Source: Diabrotica undecimpunctata (Eukaryota; Arthropoda; Insecta; Coleoptera; Chrysomelidae). Taken from it: a DNA stretch of 64,000 nt. The notes beneath the pieces are model-generated. The model did not search any database. It was not told where the DNA came from and was given only the letters and a program-made list of their open reading frames with translations. The position numbers and the translations under genes were made by a program. Of this stretch, positions 1-10,950 are shown in pieces. Positions within the stretch are counted from its first letter, which is position 1; each line of letters opens with the position of its first letter. Location: positions 48,491,991 to 48,555,990 of the forward strand of contig NC_092807.1 of the NCBI RefSeq assembly GCF_040954645.1, read 5' to 3'.

Positions 1-1433
1 TTGATTCTGTAATTTCCAATTCTGTGTGCAGTCCTCTATTTCCACCTCCCAAATCACAAACCATGGCTAATACTTGGAAACCTAGAGAAAATTTATAAGT
101 AAATATGAGTACCTAAATATGGTATGCTGGTACTCACCTGCTTCTTCTACAAATGTAATAATCTCAGATAGGATAGAAAAAGTCATTTTTGTGTCATAAT
201 TGTAATAGACAGGTTGTTTCCACTGTTTAAATAAACCTGTCAGCATTACGACTTGCACATACGCAAATGGCTGTAATACTTGGTCTTCCGATTTATCGTA
301 GACATACTCTTTTTTGATTTTCATCTCATCAAATAATAAAGTACAAACTTTATCTTTCGTACTAAAGCTGGAGTATTCCACAATTTTAAAAGAGTTTTTT
401 AATGTACCAGGCTGTATTTTAATGTTTTTTAACCAAGATTGCAGTGTAGATACTGCGGGATACGGAAAATTTCTTTTTATCATGAGTCTGTAAGCTCGAG
501 ATCCAGCTGAATATAATGATATGGCTTTTGAAATTTCGGATATAGACCACAATATTCGTTTGTTATTTTTAATTTTTTTAATCTGATTTTTCGAAAAAAT
601 ATTTTCTACGGCTGAAATAGTATTTTCCATTGCAGACACCTTTGCTGTTGCCACATTTAGTTGTTGCTTTAGAGGTGAAATTTCATTAATCAGTTCTTGA
701 TTCCGGTGTATTAGTGGTTCTGTTTGTGTGCTAAAAATATTTTGTTTTTAATATTTATTTATAATTACCATAAATTAAATAATAATTTTACTTTGGAGCA
801 CTATGACACGCTCTATAATTTTAAATTTTAAAGCATAAATTTTAAAAAAATTTACTTTTTCTCTGCAGTATTATTGTTAAAACCATCACCCTGAATAAAA
901 CTTTAAGAGTTATCTTCAGTGCCTACTTGTTTGATGTTAGCCCCAGAGCCTTCACGTTTGCTACGGAAATTAAATAATAAAGATACAAACAAGCAATAAG
1001 TAAAAGATTTCTAAGAAGTTCTAAAGAAGCTTATATCTACAAAAACAATTACATTTAATTACCTGCTTAATAATTCATCAACGACTTGTTTTCTTTGCCT
1101 TTTTTTTATTGCGCCATCGTGGCTTATCGTGGTAACCTCAGGTTTCATCATAGGCAAATTCCTGTTGGGTACAACATCGTTTTTCAAACCCCTATAATTT
1201 TTCGGCCGATAATTCAGTAGTTGATGCTTAAGATTTACATAAAAGTCAGTCTCTGTAAAATGTTTTGAACAAATATAAGCCGTCTTTGGGTTAAATTTAT
1301 CTTTCCTACCGGTGGCATGCACCCACTGTTTAATTAGATTTTCCTCTTTAGGGAAACGAAAAAACCTCGTGTCAAGGCAAGGATTTCGCTTGCTCTGGTT
1401 ATCAGAGGAACAGCCAAATACCGCACAACGCAT
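1..1433 (-). CDS. P-element-like transposase with THAP domain, three exons, 3' end off window
   Basis: A DNA-binding transposase of the P-element/THAP9 type. Exon 1 (1433-1063) encodes a THAP zinc finger from the first Met: Cys3 and Cys8, then a C-x2-H pair in YICSKHF. Exon 2 (730-138) opens with a short Gln/Leu-rich coiled-coil-like stretch and continues into the transposase body with LFDEMKIK. Exon 3 (81-1) holds VCDLGGGNRGLHTEL, resembling the P-element VCD-G-N region. Both introns (1062-731 and 137-82) have GT and AG ends, and the codon phase is kept across both (AG+C and G+GT), which is strong support for the model. No stop codon interrupts the spliced frame, so this could be a fairly recent or domesticated copy. 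The C-terminal catalytic part lies outside the window. Confidence 0.8.
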
Positions 1434-1868
1434 ATCGTAAAAATTAAAACTATTACTGTGAGAAAACTCCGAAATTTATAACTGCACTCTTCGGATGCTA
1501 GTTTCTGACTGACTACACTACGCTGCAACTGACGTTACTACCTGGCCGACGGTCATGCGAAGTGCGCAATATGTTACCTCTGTAGTTTATTATACCATGG
1601 ATTTAAGTTATCTTTATCAGTTTCTTTTTCCTGTACTGGTTAATTTTCTTTAGTACAATCTTCTTTTTCCTTTTTTATAGAAATAACCAGCTTCTTAACT
1701 CTTTCTTTTGTTTTTTATAACTAGGTATTCTTATTAATGAATGAGTTTCGATTTACGATTGATTTGCATTTTTAATTTCAAATCTTCAAGTTTGTTAAAG
1801 GATTTGTTTACTGTAAATATTCAATTAAGAATTATTTTTCTTAGTCAAAATTATTGACCTAGTATAAG
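1434..1868. other. A+T-rich 5' flank of the P-like gene
   Basis: No convincing coding sequence seen. It should contain the promoter and left end of the P-like element, but I could not find a terminal inverted repeat because the partner end lies outside the window. Confidence 0.3.
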
Positions 1869-2372
1869 AATAATAATTTTATATAACATAATGACGGTAT
1901 TAGATTTTTGTTTTGATAGAGGACAGCGACAACCGCTTATGCGTATTTCGACCTCTTTAGGTCTCGTCAGAACGGTATAGCCATTGCTCTAAACCAAAAC
2001 AAAAATCTCTCCCGTCCTAGACAATAGTTATCAAAATATCTATATACGGACGTAACTACGCCATCCAAAAACAAAAAAAAATCAAACGATTTCTACCTAG
2101 CGAAACCGAATTCAAATTTTTACCACTGTGTTTCCTAAAAATTTGCGAAACAAACAGCTGGATAAATTGCTCGGCAAGGGAATCTAAAATTGCATTCCAC
2201 ATGCCATTCATCCTGGTCAAAATTCGTAGTGAATTCAGTTTCTGGTACTCCAAACGAAGTAAGTAATAAAACATAATGACGGTATTAGATTTTTGTTTTG
2301 ATACAGGGCAGCGACAACCGCTTATACGTATTTCGACCTCTTTAGGTCTCTCTAATATAATAATAATTTTAT
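1869..2372 (-). mobile_element. Retrozyme-like non-coding insertion with hammerhead motifs and 14-bp target duplication
   Basis: A 476-bp insertion (1883-2358) is flanked by identical 14-bp direct repeats, aataataattttat at 1869-1882 and 2359-2372. Inside, a segment of about 75 bp occurs twice in direct orientation (from 1886 and from 2271), 385 bp apart, so the insertion is about 1.2 monomers of a tandem unit. Each copy carries, on the minus strand, a hammerhead-like stem II, GAAA and GTC. No protein-coding potential is supported. The direct repeats, a unit near 385 nt and the long target duplication match the general plan of retrozymes, non-coding retroelements with hammerhead ribozymes. 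That identification is inference. Confidence 0.6.
1921..1980 (-). ncRNA. Candidate hammerhead ribozyme
   Basis: On the minus strand: CTGACGA (1970-1964), stem II GACCT/AGGTC (1963-1959 with 1954-1950) closed by loop AAAG, then GAAA (1949-1946), a possible stem III from 1946 to 1929, and GTC ending at 1928, the expected cleavage position. All conserved core nucleotides are present in canonical spacing. The weak point is stem I: the bases before CTGACGA (ACCGTT) pair poorly with GCTGTCC after the cleavage site. The second copy (GTC ending at 2313) keeps stem II and GAAA but has lost CTGACGA at the element edge. Confidence 0.55.
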
Positions 2373-2409
2373 TTTCAAAAAATGCACATTTGTAGAAGAT
2401 GCAGCTTTT

Positions 2410-2596
2410 ATGGTCCACTTTCTGAATATTGCAATGACTGAAACTTCTCCTGACGCATTTCTGTCCGTTTCGACTACTTCTACTACAAGTACTGACATAC
2501 TGCCACCGCCACCGAAGCGTCAAAAGGTAATGGATACTTCCGTTATAACGTGTAATGTAAATGTAAGTACGATTTACTATTTGTATTGTTTAGTTT
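2410..2596 (+). other. Coding-like stretch of unknown identity
   Basis: An open frame starts MVHFLNIAMTETSPDAFLSV, followed by a Ser/Thr-rich segment and PPPPKRQK. Composition resembles a low-complexity part of a nuclear protein, and a possible donor follows near 2560. I do not recognise it and it may be chance. Confidence 0.2.
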
Positions 2597-2945
2597 ATTT
2601 TTGGGTTGCCGAGATGAAAACCCTAAGAACAATAATGGGCAAAACAAGAAGAAACAGGGTGAGAAATACAAACGTTAGAGAGCAGTGCAAAATTTAAAAT
2701 ATTGTAGGATAGGGAAGGCAGCGTAAAAGGATGTGGTACAGTGATGTAAGACGAATGGATGAGAATAGACTCCCAAAAATTGCCCTAGAAAATAACCCGC
2801 TCGGTTCAAGACCTCCAGGAAAACCACCTAAAAGATGGAGGGATAGTTGACAATCTACTTCCCAGGAAATTAACCAGAGGCAGCTTCAGAATTAAACAGA
2901 TCGAAAGATCTCCAAGAAGTAGAAGAAGAGAAGAAGAGTTTATTT
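2597..2945 (+). mobile_element. LINE 3' end (reverse transcriptase C-terminus)
   Basis: Plus-strand translation gives the conserved tail of a non-LTR retrotransposon polyprotein: a WYSDVRRMDENRLPKIAL block followed by PPGKPPKRWRDS. This corresponds to the common WYGHV-RM and GRP-K-W motifs at LINE C-termini. It ends in a (GAA)-rich tract around 2918-2938, probably the 3' tail. There are stops and frame slips; it is a dead, severely 5'-truncated copy. Confidence 0.7.
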
Positions 2946-3123
2946 TTCAAATTATAATAAATATATCCTTCATTAGTTTCTTTCACTTCAATAAATATAC
3001 ACATAAACGATAATAGTCATTATGTTTGTTTATGTAGGTACTCCCTTACTTGAAACTACTGTTAATCAATCATAATTATTTGTTTACGAAAATCGGTTTT
3101 AAGAGCCGTAGGCGCAAAATTTC

Positions 3124-3467
3124 AGGCCAATGCTTTTTAAATGCATTCATTTTTTTCGAATCTTGAGAAAACTAACAAATATTTTTGAAAAATTTAAACG
3201 CGTAATGAAAGATTACATTATTACCGAGGGCCGAAAGTCACTTAGAATACACAAGAAGTTTTCTTGAATGAGATATTTGAAATTCAAAATCACACTAAAT
3301 TTTCTCTTTTTTTCACCCCTGAAACTTATTAAAATAAACATTATAGAAGTTTTCAGGGACTTTTGGTCCTCGGTAATAATGTATTCTTTCATTCTGCAGA
3401 TTTTTCAAATATATTTATTAGTTTTCTCAGGATTCGAAAAAAAGAATGCATTTAAAAAGCATTGGCC
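3124..3467. repeat. Foldback (inverted repeat) element
   Basis: The left arm (3124-3239) and right arm (3358-3467) are imperfect reverse complements over about 110 bp, including the shared stretches ttagttttctcaagattcg and atgcatttaaaaagcattgg. The spacer is 118 bp without coding content. Typical of a MITE or foldback element; no target duplication could be fixed. Confidence 0.75.
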
Positions 3468-3597
3468 CGCACCTCTACTCGTTCTCGTTACCTGTGTCCC
3501 TACTTTGATTCGTAGCTTTGATCACGCGACACGAAATGTTGCCAAATAATTTTGTATGAAGTTTGTGGCGTTATATGCAGTTTATTATTTTTATTGG

Positions 3598-3800
3598 AAA
3601 TAAGGCATAATCTGACTTTAAAATAAGCTTATTTTGATGTTTAGATTTTTAATTCGGAAATCGTACTTAAAATACGAATCATTAATAAATTTTATTTATA
3701 TAAAACGATTTCCGAAGTGGAAATCAAAATGTTATATTACACTTATTGTAAAGTTAAAGTAAAATTGTGGCTTATTCCCAATAAAAAACAGTAAGCTGCC
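3598..3800. repeat. Hairpin repeat family H, diverged copy
   Basis: Diverged member of the hairpin family seen at 15639-15856 and 57972-58140. The right side has cgatttccgaagtggaaat and tgtggcttattccca; the left side has their degraded complements (gaaataaggcataat, aattcggaaatcg). Non-coding. Confidence 0.7.
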
Positions 3801-3896
3801 ATTTAAATCCATTTCACCCAAATTTTGTTATCTTAAAACATTGTTCAAATGCTAAAAAGACAACAGGTCAAATAAAACCAATAAGTTTGGTGTTTC

Positions 3897-5366
3897 TCAC
3901 TCCATCTCACGTAAGGTCCATACCGACCATAAACTTTTACCTATACTGTATATATATACCCATTTCAAAATTGACGAGGCAATTTCATTTGCACCTCGAG
4001 CCCCCTTCGATTCGTCCCACATTATACATTGTACAGAAGAATCACTGGCATCATGTAATGTAAAATTTAATGTCCAAAGCTTCCTTTTGTAGAAACTAAT
4101 ACAATTGTTTGTTAGTGGTGAAGGCAAACATTTTTGCAAATCACCTGATAGTACTTTGTATTTTGGTGACTCTTTAGCTATTATAAAGTCCAATTGTTTT
4201 AAGTTATACCGAGTTTTAGATTCAATTAGGTGAGCATCATGATCAGCCTGTACACTGGTTAGTTCATCTGCAGTAAGATTATTTTTTAATTGAGCGTTGA
4301 ATGTACTGCATGTGTCGCAAATGTCTCTTTCGGGCGGTTTAAATGACAACTTGAAGTCTTCATTAAAAATATCTGCGTACAACCACTTTTTTGCTCTGAG
4401 CTTTAAATCTACATGTCTTTCATTGCATTCATCAATGTACAGTTGATACATCTTTTCCATTGTAAGTTCTGTGCCCAGATAATCCCTCTTACTCCTTTCT
4501 CTGGAATAATGACTCTCGTATTTTGGGAATGATTTAATATGTTGATGTATACTATTTATGGTTTGGGTAGGAGTTTTATTGGTTGGCGTGTATTTAAATC
4601 TTTGATCAGCTTTTATTAAACCTTCTTGCTCAATGTTTTTCAACATATTTACTACTACTAAATTAGATATATAAAGTGTGTTTAAAAAAACATAACCTTG
4701 CACACCTTTAATAGCTGATTGTTCACTGTAAAATGGTAGTGTAGTGTATTATTTTTAGATTTGGTAGAATTTAGATCTTTTTTCTTGATCGAAGAGTAGG
4801 TTGGATGTCGATACATGAGAAGATAAATTGCATTTTAAGATCTGAAACGTTTGTCTCAGTCCAGTATGAGTTGAAAATTTTTTGTCTTTCGTATTCTGGC
4901 AATCTTTTAGAGCATTTAATGCGACACATGCAAGGAGGCTTTAACATTTTTGCAGGCATATCTTTGCCTCCTTTACTGAGATACTCTTTCCCACCAGCTC
5001 TTTTTCGTTTGCGAACATTACAGGCCCAATTTTGTTCATTTACTACACGTTTTTTACCTTTTTGTTTGCACTTAGCTATATTTTGTACCTTTCTTTTAAC
5101 ACTTTTTTCTTCTTCTAAAATAACTTCATTATGTTCATTAAAATTGCCTGCCTCACTACTTAGGAATAAATCGTCCTGAAGAAGATTTTTTTTATTGCCC
5201 CACTAATCGTAGGAGTAATAATAGCTTTCTCTTTTACCTTTGTTTTCGCTGGTTTATTTATACGTCTCATATCATTGTCGTCCGATTCTGAGCTTTCACT
5301 ACTTAGAGGCGCATAGATTTTATCAATATCCGAATTTTCATCTCCAAACAAATCATTTTCGTCCAC
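3897..5366 (-). pseudogene. Decayed DNA transposase, family T (acidic N-terminus, CxxC motif)
   Basis: Reading down the minus strand: an acidic Ser/Asp/Glu-rich start (5366-5178), a basic block with NWACNVRKRKRAGGKEYLS (about 5040-4985), a Cys-rich segment CMCRIKCSKRLPEYERQKIF (about 4935-4875), then a 268-residue frame (4703-3897) with FPKYESHYSRERSKRDYLG, ERDICDTC and WDESKGARGANEIASS. The same motif order recurs in the element at 39278-41842, so this is a transposase family common to this genome. I do not assign the superfamily name. Frames change between blocks and the C-terminal third is absent, so it is a relic or contains unresolved introns. Confidence 0.65.
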
Positions 5367-6080
5367 TTCTTTCTTATAACGAATATATTATATCAGAAGG
5401 ACTTGAATCGTATTTTATTATAATTTATGAAAATATTTTAATTTAAAAATAATGTTAAAAAATAAAAAACTTAGACATGACTTTAAATTATTATGTTTAA
5501 TTTCAAATCGAGAGCTGTCATTTGTTTCTCGTAAAGTGTAGCACAAAACTGTATTGCGTTGTGGCATACTAGAATAAATAAAAAACACTGGAAAAATTAA
5601 AAATTTAATTTGAAATTAATACAAAACCAATAACTTTTACAGTAAACAAGTGTGGAATTTAAATATATGTATTATAATTCGAAACTGCTAAAATAATAGT
5701 ATTTTGTCATATCTCCATTATTAAAAAATTCTTCAAACATTTTGGACATTAACTTAACCGTCTCTCTGGTTATTAAATTTATTAGATACCGTTTTTTGTT
5801 GTTAATAATAAAAATAATATTTGTCTAAACACATTTTTAAACGTTATTTTTTTTATTTCGATTTAGTACAATTCCGTTATCTGTGGTGGCAACAATGAAT
5901 TGTTTCACGAACCATTGTCTCCACTCTGAACCAGAGATATGTAAGAGAGGCTTTCTTATATATCTCTGGTCTGAACACTGGTTTACATTGGGAAAAAAAA
6001 GTGTACCATTTTTATACGACGGGAAGTGTACAAGGGTACATAACACTATGTCCGGGGATGGTAAATGACGGTGCACACAT
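5367..6080. other. No gene seen; A+T-rich spacer
   Basis: Non-coding as far as I can read. A short imperfect hairpin lies near 5931-5970 (ccagagatat with atatctctgg). Open frames in both directions here lack any recognisable motif. Confidence 0.3.
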
Positions 6081-6086
6081 ATAGTA

Positions 6087-6150
6087 GAGGTAAACAACAC
6101 CAAGTCCACATGATGTTGTTTACCTCTGACTGGAAGTGGACTTGGTGTTT
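6087..6150. repeat. Overlapping alternative hairpins
   Basis: gaggtaaacaaca (6087-6099) is complementary to tgttgtttacctc (6114-6126), while the overlapping aacaccaagtccac (6096-6109) is complementary to gtggacttggtgtt (6136-6149). The two helices compete for the bases 6096-6099, so the region can fold in two ways. Confidence 0.7.
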
Positions 6151-6292
6151 ATTAAAAAGTCAGTAACTTGCCGTAAAATTGTCTTTGGACATAGTAACGT
6201 TTACCTATGTGTAGAGCCAGAAAAGGTATATTCAAAAGTGCAATAATCTAAATTTCGATAAAAATGGACATAGTGTCCTTTACCTCCGGGGT

Positions 6293-6294
<2 letters not shown>

Positions 6295-6381
<87 letters not shown>

Positions 6382-6396
6382 GTGTGTGTGTGTGTA
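6295..6396. repeat. (TA)n then (TG)n microsatellite
   Basis: About 80 bp of TA repeats followed by a short TG tract. Confidence 0.97.
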
Positions 6397-6419
6397 TGTA
6401 TGTATAATGTATATGCGCA

Positions 6420-6661
6420 ACATTACCTTAGATAATTCAATCATTCCCCTAGTTGATGTTTTAAAAAAAGAATTTAGATTGACTGTTATGGAGATTATTA
6501 TAAAGAACAAAGGGAAACTGTTTCCTGAAATATTTAAAAAATCTCATGCCCAAAAATTAATTATGTTTGTTTTAAGAGATACACGTACCTTAGTGTCATA
6601 TATCCCCAAAAAGAAGAAAGTTGTATTGCTTGTTTACATGTATACACCTGCAGTATTCTAA
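6420..6661 (+). pseudogene. piggyBac transposase fragment
   Basis: The frame contains LLDVLKKEF-like text, then IIIKNKGKLFPEIFKKSHA and RTLVSYIPKKKKVVLLV. This matches the piggyBac order of a G-T-I-x-K-N-K block followed by LVSYVPKK-K-VLLLST. It covers only a central piece of the transposase with no flanking inverted repeats seen. The (TA)n tract lies directly upstream. Confidence 0.6.
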
Positions 6662-6951
6662 GAATGCCAAACTGAACTAATCATCGGATTAAATCGAAGT
6701 TTTCTTTTTTATCGGAGTAAAGAATAGTTTTTTTAGTGTTCTGTCCAGTGATTATAACATTGGTGTACTTTTTATATTATTTTATAACACTTATATAATA
6801 TATAGTATCCACTTAATAAATCTTAACAAAAAAGTGTTTTACTTAAACTGGTTCCAAATACATTTATTAACACAAGCTAAGAAACAAAAAACGAAGACGG
6901 TCGTTTTCCTAGCTAATACTAAGGGGTTCCTTAGGGTTCCTAAATATAACA

Positions 6952-8060
6952 GGTGCCATGAAAACAATACCAACTGCTGCAATGGAGTTGATCATTAGCA
7001 TCACGCCTCTAGATATATATGTTAAAGAGGTGGCGGTAGTGGCGATGATGCGAATGCGCTCAGCTGGTGCAAACCTTGAATTGAACCAAAGTTTGTCTTT
7101 AACAAACCCTACAAAATCGAATCAAGACAATATAGAGAGAAAAACGTGGCAAATGCCTATTGCATATACACCGATGGCTCCAAAATGAAAGAAGGTTTAG
7201 GATGTGCGATATACTCCAGATCACTGAACCTAAGAATAAAGTGAGGTATGGGCAAAAATGCCAGCGTAGTTCAGACAGAACTGACTGGTATCTCCATAAC
7301 CGCAAAAGAGATAACGCAAAAAGGTATACCAGGGAAAACTATAATGATCTACACAGATAACAGAAGCGCTACTAACCTTGAATATACCACGTGCCACATA
7401 AGGGTTAGCAATGGAGTGTCACGAGTCACTAACTCAAGCTTCAGATGGTAATGCCATCATCCTGAAGTATGTTAAAGGACACAATAGGAATCAAGGCAAC
7501 CACAATTATCTAGGAAGGCGGCCGGCCTAAGATTCTTAGGACCTGGGAATCTTTTTGGTTGGTCAACTACAACAATTGCGGAAATTGTCAAATGTCACTT
7601 TCATACGCAAACCGTAAAAAGATGGGAAGTAGGGCAAGGATGTAAACTTGTTAGGGTAACACTATGTAACCTTGAAGATCCAGTATGATGATGTACTTGG
7701 GAATGACCATGGGTTTTTTAACTGGTTATTGTTAACTAAGCAAATACCTCCACATACTGGGCTACCAAAAATACCTCTATATAGGGAGTGTGAACGAGAA
7801 GACGAAACGGTAGAGCATGTCCTATGTGAATACCTGGAGTTATCGTTAATACAAGAGTACGTGTTCGGCGAGTCCTGGCCCATACCTGCCCAGATAAGAG
7901 AGATGTCTCCTGGTGACTTGTCCACCTTCCTAGAAATGGCAGGATGGACAATGAGCTAAGGGTGACAGCTCCCTGGGAGAATGCACAGTGGATCAATTGT
8001 GGTCTAAGTGCTGTGAAACTTAACTCGCCCTCCTTATTCTACAGATGCAGAATGGCTTAA
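6952..8060 (+). pseudogene. LINE with RNase H and C-terminal Cys/His knuckle (R1/I-like), decayed
   Basis: Successive frames show GAMKTIPTAAMELIISITPL (the RT thumb/connection motif of R1- and I-type LINEs), an RNase H domain (IYTDGSKMKEGLGCAIYS near 7165, TELTGISITAKEI, IYTDNRSAT near 7350), and a C-terminal knuckle-like region LYRECEREDETVEHVLCE near 7780-7840, where one Cys has become Tyr. Several frameshifts and stops break it; the upstream RT and endonuclease are missing. A 3' untranslated stretch seems to continue to about 8060. Confidence 0.75.
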
Positions 8061-8470
8061 TGTATATTACGATATCTAATCCCTAGTATATTCTATAAAG
8101 TTCGCAGTTATATCGACTTTTCCATATTCCATTGCAACTTACCGTTCAAACGATTCGCCTTGTTATTGTTCATTTGACACATCCTTAGAACATGTCCAAT
8201 ACCTTAAATTACTTTTTGTTAAAGTCCAGGTCGCTGAACTATATTCCGTTCACCTAACAATACCTATCTTATCAGCCTAGCAAGGATTTGCACTAATTTA
8301 TTAATTATAGAACCAGTGATTGTGATTTATGATAGGGCATTCGTATTACTTTTTCCGGAGCCAGATTGAACAGTATACAGAAAAGAGGGGCTGCCTGGCA
8401 TAGCTATTAGTTAATTTAAAAAGTATGGGCAGTTATTCTGAATTCATACTCTATATTCAACTTTTTTAAA
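8061..8470. other. No gene seen
   Basis: No supported coding or structured element; possible remnants of the adjacent LINEs. Confidence 0.25.
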
Positions 8471-9440
8471 GATGAATTTTTGTTAAATTTACCAACTGAA
8501 CTGATTTGACACTTCTTGCTCTTTTAGTGGTCTGAGAATTTTTGTTCTATTTACAAAGTTGGAGATTGCCTGGTAGTCTATAAATATGTGGTGAGTATCT
8601 ATGCCATATTTCAGTTTTTTTTTTAAATGTGTCTTTGGGTTACCTTCTGATGAATTGTCGATTTACCACCTTTATAACAGGCCTGGTATTTTTCTATTAT
8701 TCGATCTGCATATGGTGCCATACGATTGCATAGAATAGTAAAAAATATTTTATACGCTGCATTTAGAAGAGTAGTTTCTCTGTGGTTAGGCTGTAGTGCC
8801 ATTATGGTATCGTTGCCACCTTCTTTATATAATTTAGTTGGGAGATTATCTATTTCGAGGGGTTTGTTTCTGGTTAGTGTTTTAACGGAGTCTTTAACTT
8901 TAAGAATCATTGTTGTTTCCTCTTTCCTCTCGCCTGTTCCGCATACCTCGTTTTTTGGTTTCCAGGTTTTCTTCTTTCTCCCTTTAGATAAAGTACCCTG
9001 TTAACGTATTCCACTCATTGATTCAATACATCTTTGTTTGTTGTTAATAAGTCACCGTTCAGATTTTTGCATTGCTTAGTAGCTGCCTTAAATTAAGTTG
9101 ACCTTATCATTATTATCTTTGATTTCTTTCTATCTGTTAAGGTGTTCTATATATTTAAGTTTCTTATTTAAGAGGGTTTATTTCTCTCTTTTGCGTATCC
9201 TATTTTCTTTTCTTTGCTGTAGAATAATTCTTTTAATTTGTTCTAGTTTGTCGGTTAAAATTTTTTCTGTAGGCTTCATGTTCTTCTCTTGTTACGTTCT
9301 TGCATTTACCCACAAATTATGTATATAGCATGCAAGGATATCAATAACTTACAATTTTAAGCCATTGGCCTCCTGAACAAGATTTTTAAATCAACCGTAA
9401 CCACCAAGGCTTCTACCGTCCCATGTGCCTATCGTAACTG
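8471..9440 (-). pseudogene. Decayed LINE with internal deletions, minus strand
   Basis: From high to low coordinates: a piece like the start of the AP-endonuclease domain (TVTIGTWDGRSLGG near 9430-9390), then the RT N-terminal region VKTLTRNKPLEIDNLPTKLY, then after a deletion RETTLLNAAYKIFFTILCNR, MAPYADRIIEKYQACYKGGK, and RT motif A HHIFIDYQA near 8570. The motif order is right for a non-LTR ORF2, but large stretches are missing and stops are frequent. Confidence 0.65.
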
Positions 9441-10870
9441 TGGATTTTTTAGATTTTAATACCGAATATTCTTAGCACTCAGACACAGACATTGCGTATA
9501 CTCCTCTACTACAGCTAAAAGCCAAGCTGCTACTTCCTAGTTCAAAGAACTCACCGTTTCGAATGTTATTCTTATCCGTCTTCATCGTAGTTGTCGTCTT
9601 CATCACTATCCCTAAACAAGAAACCTTACAGAGGGCTATCAGCCAAAGCATCTGAACTCTGGTTTTTTATATAGGTGTTACTCCTCTATTGCTTTCTTCA
9701 GTTGGATATGAGAAAAAAAACTTTGGTAATTAGGTGAAAAACGCGTATAGGACATAATTTCTCTTATAGTAGAATTCACAATTAGAATGCAGTGCAGGTA
9801 AGATAGGCAAAGGCAATGTGTGCTCTTATGATCAAACAATAATCAAACAACATGTCTTTTTAAATCCAAACAAGTGGTTTTCTCAGAAAAAGAATTGAAA
9901 TTATTCATATTATCTTTTTAAGTATACACATAAAATATATCCAATATTTTTTACTTAAAAACACTTAAAAATTTACGACCAAAAACTTCGGCTTGGAATA
10001 ATATATTTGCATTTCAAATATTTTAACTTGAAAAATCTTTTATTAAAAAATCCTGAATAATATTAGGTCGAATAAAAAGTGACGGCAACGTCTGCTACAT
10101 TTCAGGATGTGCCTGCGTTTTAAAAGTGGATTTATAGAAGTGTGCGGTGTGGGTTTTAACCGAAGTTGTATGCTGAATAGATTCACATTTTAATGTTTAA
10201 TATATTATGAGAACGCTCACTATAATCTTTAATGGTGAAAATAAGCGAATACGAGTAACAAAATTTTAATATTTTATAGTTTACTGAAATTTTATGATGT
10301 CGGTTTCATAAAATACTATACAATAAATTATGCACGGAAATTACTTTTTCATATTTTATTGTATTTATATTAATAATTATATTGCTTATGCACGACACGA
10401 AGTGCCAATTTTAGTACAAAAATATCTACCATCTACAACAACAAGTTTTTTTGTTGTTTGAAACGTTCTAAACGTTTGGTATTCCTTTTCTCAGGCAGCC
10501 TAGCTTACTCTGTTTATTTGTTAGTTGTTGCTCTGGAATCCTCTGTCTTCTAACGTTAGTGCATATTTGACTATTTACAGAAATATGTATTTACTAAAAG
10601 TGCATATTTACAGGTATACCACAATAGATAAATATCTGAAATTGCAAGTAATGCAATTTAGCGAGGTAGGTAAAAATATCCCTAGGAAATAAACCTTATT
10701 GGTATTTTTACATACTATGACAATATGAACAGTAAAACGCGATAAGCCGGTTGCCAGTATTAAATAAAATCATAAATTATAAATCAATATGGTTTTTTCT
10801 GAAAGTTTAACAAATAATAAATTACCAGAATTTGTATTAGCAAAAGACAAAATGCAATTGTCGTTCTGTC
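9441..10870. other. No gene seen
   Basis: About 1.4 kb of A+T-rich DNA without a frame, repeat or RNA gene I can support. Confidence 0.3.
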
Positions 10871-10950
10871 CGTAGTTACAGTTAATTCAGTTTGATGTGT
10901 TCTTTGGTTCAGTATAGTTGTGTTTAAGAGTTTATCAAAAGTGTTTAAAA

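Noticed and set aside
2056..2523. 155-residue minus-strand frame
   Set aside because: It runs through the target duplication and a ribozyme-like repeat copy of the 1883-2358 insertion, has no known motif, and is best explained as chance.
4805..5179. Plus-strand frame of 124 residues opposite the decayed transposase
   Set aside because: Shadow of the minus-strand family T coding sequence, whose motifs are recognisable.
6946..7190. Small independent gene starting at 6958
   Set aside because: Its protein is the RT connection motif of a LINE and continues in other frames into RNase H.
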